Assembly: GCA_947561585.1 (NCBI GenBank)
Contig: CANNZV010001114.1
Coordinates: 62,001-126,000 of the forward strand
DNA: 64,000 bases
Direction of reading: 5' to 3'
From: Caprella mutica
Lineage: Eukaryota; Arthropoda; Malacostraca; Amphipoda; Caprellidae
This document shows, one piece after another, positions 61,995 through 64,000 of the stretch (position 1 is the stretch's first letter; each line of letters opens with the position of its first letter). The notes beneath the pieces were generated by a model, which saw nothing but the letters and a program-made list of their open reading frames with translations, did no database searches and had not been told where the DNA came from. The position numbers were made by a program, and so were the translations under genes.

Positions 61995-62795
61995 CTCTCA
62001 CTCATTGAGTGCACTTCTCTCATTCAGTGAGTGCACTTCTCTCACTCGGTGAGTGCACTTCTCTCACTCAGTGAGTGCACTTCTCTCACTCAGTGAGTGC
62101 ACTTCTCTCACTCAGTGAGTGCACTTATCTCATTCAGTGAGTTCACTTCTCTCACTCAGTGAGTGCACTTCTCTCACTCAGTGAGTGTACTTCCCTCACT
62201 CAATGAGTGTACTTCTCTCAATCAGTGAGTGCACTTCTCTCACTCAATGAGTGCACTTCTCTCACTCAGTGAGTGCACTTCTCTCACTCAGTGAGTGTAC
62301 TTCCCTCACTCAATGAGTGTACTTCTCTCAATCAGTGAGTGCACTTCTCTCACTCAATGAGTGCACTTCTCTCACTCATTGAGTGTACTTCTCTCACTCA
62401 GTGAGTGCACTTCTCTCACTCAGTGAGTGTACTTCCCTCACTCAATGAGTGTACTTCTCTCAATCAGTGAGTGCACTTCTCTCACTCAGTGAGTGCATTT
62501 CTCTCACTCAGTGAGTGCACTTCTCTCTCTCAGTGAGTGCACTTCTCTCACTCAGTGAGTGCACTTCTCTCACTCAGTGAGTGCATTTCTCTCACTCAGT
62601 GAGTGCATTTCTCTCACTCAGTGAGTGCATTTCTCTCACTCAGTGAGTGCACTTCTCTCTCTCAGTGAGTGCACTTCTCTCACTCAGTGAGTGCAGTTAT
62701 CTCACTCAGTGAGTGCACTTCTCTCACTCAATGAGTGCACTTCTCTCACTCAGTGAGTGCACTTCTCTCACTCAGTGAGTGCACTTCTCTCACTC
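61995..62795. repeat. 22 bp palindromic array, ~36 units
   Basis: Same unit as at 33888. More variable than the longest array, with a higher-order pattern: a block with CTTCCCTCACTCAATGAGTG recurs at about 62190, 62310 and 62432. It joins the core module (61788) to the T block (62796). Confidence 0.95.
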
Positions 62796-63480
62796 AATAA
62801 TGTACATCATTTAGATTATTTCCAATCTTTCTGGGGCTGACAAACGGTCCATTGTTCAGCACTTGATAGAGTGGGCCCATTAGTCCCCATGAGGATAGCC
62901 CCGCACTTCTGGAGTAATGTGGGGAAAATGAACCCATTTCCCCATTGAAACAGACTCAGGGGGTAAATACGTTAACAGCTGCTACATTAAAATAGGACAT
63001 TTCAACATAGCAATCTGTGATGTAAATAATCTTTGTCAAATCAGTTCTTCTAACTACAAAACACAGAGAATAGAAATAGACATTTCGATGATAGATTAAA
63101 TTGCAGATATTTCTATAAGCAGTTGAACGGAAATATTTGCGATTTTTCATCTCTGAAAAATACTCAGTACAACTAATGTTAAACCAATACAATTCATACT
63201 ACACAATAAACTATTTAATTTAATAATAATTACAGAGGAGCCTCTTGTAGTTTATTGGAACAATTCTGTTTCATAAGTAGCATGTTCTATTACATTTTGA
63301 AAGAACTTACTTCTATTTTTGAAATTTGACCAAAGTTGTTGGAACAAAAACTCGTAATCATAGCCAGTAAAACGTAGATTATCAGCTAGGTTCATTTTAT
63401 GTTTGGACACCATAGAGGCCAGAGCTTGGTGTTGGAGTACGCTGGGGAGAATATCTACTTGTGTATATCTAACTTGAAGT
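62796..63480 (+). repeat. Conserved 'T' block, plus copy in the distal arm
   Basis: Closest relative of the inverted copy at 29400-30070; the shared 78-codon frame is translated identically in both. It continues as the direct repeat of 38390-38780 at 63310-63700. Confidence 0.8.
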
Positions 63481-63701
63481 GTTCTATACTGTTAGATATA
63501 TTTAAGAGGTTTATTTCATTTAAATCTTATTTAAGTAGGTAGGCTAGTAATCAGAGTTGTTGTTGGTTGAATTTGCGCAGTGCCTCTATCTTCAGGTCCT
63601 GTAACCAGTGAATCATCGGTTAGTATCTTGTAGAGATTAGGATGTTTGGGGTTTAACTCATTGACTTCTTGTTACCTTCCTCTATCCTGGTGAAACTTTA
63701 A

Positions 63702-64000
63702 ACACAGAGAAAGGATTAGTGGAATCATATTTGATTTGTTTTGACTCGTTTGAATGGGTTATTTTTGCACCTACCTACGTGGTGAGTTGCAGGTACTTCT
63801 AAAAAAATAGTTAAATTGACGTGGGTTAAAACAAATTAGTCGTTTTGACTCCATCCTAAATCTAAAAAATTTGCTCCAGCTCTCATGGTGGTAATTTACT
63901 TTTTACACCAGATACATTGGATTAACAGTCTTTGAGAGTTACTACAATAAATACTCTTTGTCATAGTTGTTAGAAATGACTTTAAAATTATCAAAGAGTT
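63702..64000. mobile_element. Tc1/mariner-like MITE, cut by the window end
   Basis: Begins ACACAGAGAAAGGATTAGTG and follows the element at 39002-39502 through GCACCTACCTACGTGGTGAG. The right end is outside the window. Confidence 0.6.

Larger units (their letters stand above)
28950..64000. repeat. Mosaic of direct and inverted copies of one repeat family
   Basis: The last 35 kb is built from related blocks. 29.0-30.1 kb is inverted relative to 35.1-36.5 kb. 29.4-32.5 kb is inverted relative to 56.7-63.5 kb. 32.54-33.33 kb is inverted relative to 37.27-38.1 kb. 38.39-38.78 kb and 39.0-39.27 kb repeat directly at 63.3-64.0 kb. Blocks around 43.4-43.75 kb repeat at 51.9-52.2 kb. Outside these blocks the DNA is AT-rich without genes. 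Younger elements are inserted into individual copies. Similarity between copies is high in patches and low elsewhere, suggesting old amplification with ongoing rearrangement. Confidence 0.75.

Overview
The window looks like AT-rich insect nuclear DNA. Genes have short GT-AG introns, there is a metazoan PARL-type mitochondrial rhomboid and a BTB/C2H2 zinc-finger gene, and the mobile elements (copia-type with a half-tRNA initiator-Met primer site, Tc1/mariner, hAT-like, LINE) are types common in insects. A hemipteran is a guess only; nothing here fixes the order. No prokaryotic features, rRNA or tRNA genes were seen.

Layout. (1) 0-7.8 kb holds the only two convincing host genes, arranged head to head: a PARL-like rhomboid protease on the minus strand (896-1870) and a seven-coding-exon BTB plus five-zinc-finger protein on the plus strand (3062-7712, 999 residues when joined). 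Both starts lie just behind a 3' splice site, so each gene probably has an upstream 5' UTR exon in the 1.2 kb between them. (2) 8.3-14.6 kb is a series of mobile elements: a LINE scrap, a TA-flanked element with ~200 bp inverted ends, a young non-autonomous copia-like element (apparently identical 336 bp LTRs, TSD TATCA) carrying a broken hnRNP-like gene fragment, and a hAT-type MITE. (3) 14.6-22.1 kb is AT-rich spacer, then a nest of MITE copies, then a GC-rich 112 bp minisatellite. (4) 22.2-28 kb has a LINE 3' end split by a small 8-bp-TSD element, a nearly perfect 220 bp palindrome, and a candidate 3.7 kb TIR element.

(5) From about 29 kb to the end the sequence is a mosaic of direct and inverted copies of one repeat family. 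Its hallmark is a short module seen 19 times in both orientations: a conserved core (GTGCCCCATC...GTGATCAGTAGT), then, in nearly all copies, 80-110 bp of divergent sequence and a small hairpin. Some copies adjoin a 22 bp palindromic tandem array whose copy number ranges from none to about 55, followed by a conserved ~0.6-0.85 kb block. Younger elements sit inside these duplications: a DD37E Tc1/mariner element with one nonsense codon, three elements whose inverted ends are built of 15-17 bp tandem repeats (9 bp TSD), and several MITEs. Because the duplicated copies lack these insertions, they act as built-in empty sites and fix the element ends exactly.

The two host genes are not functionally linked as far as the sequence shows. 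The rest is repeat biology, and the unexplained part worth attention is the module/array family in region 5.
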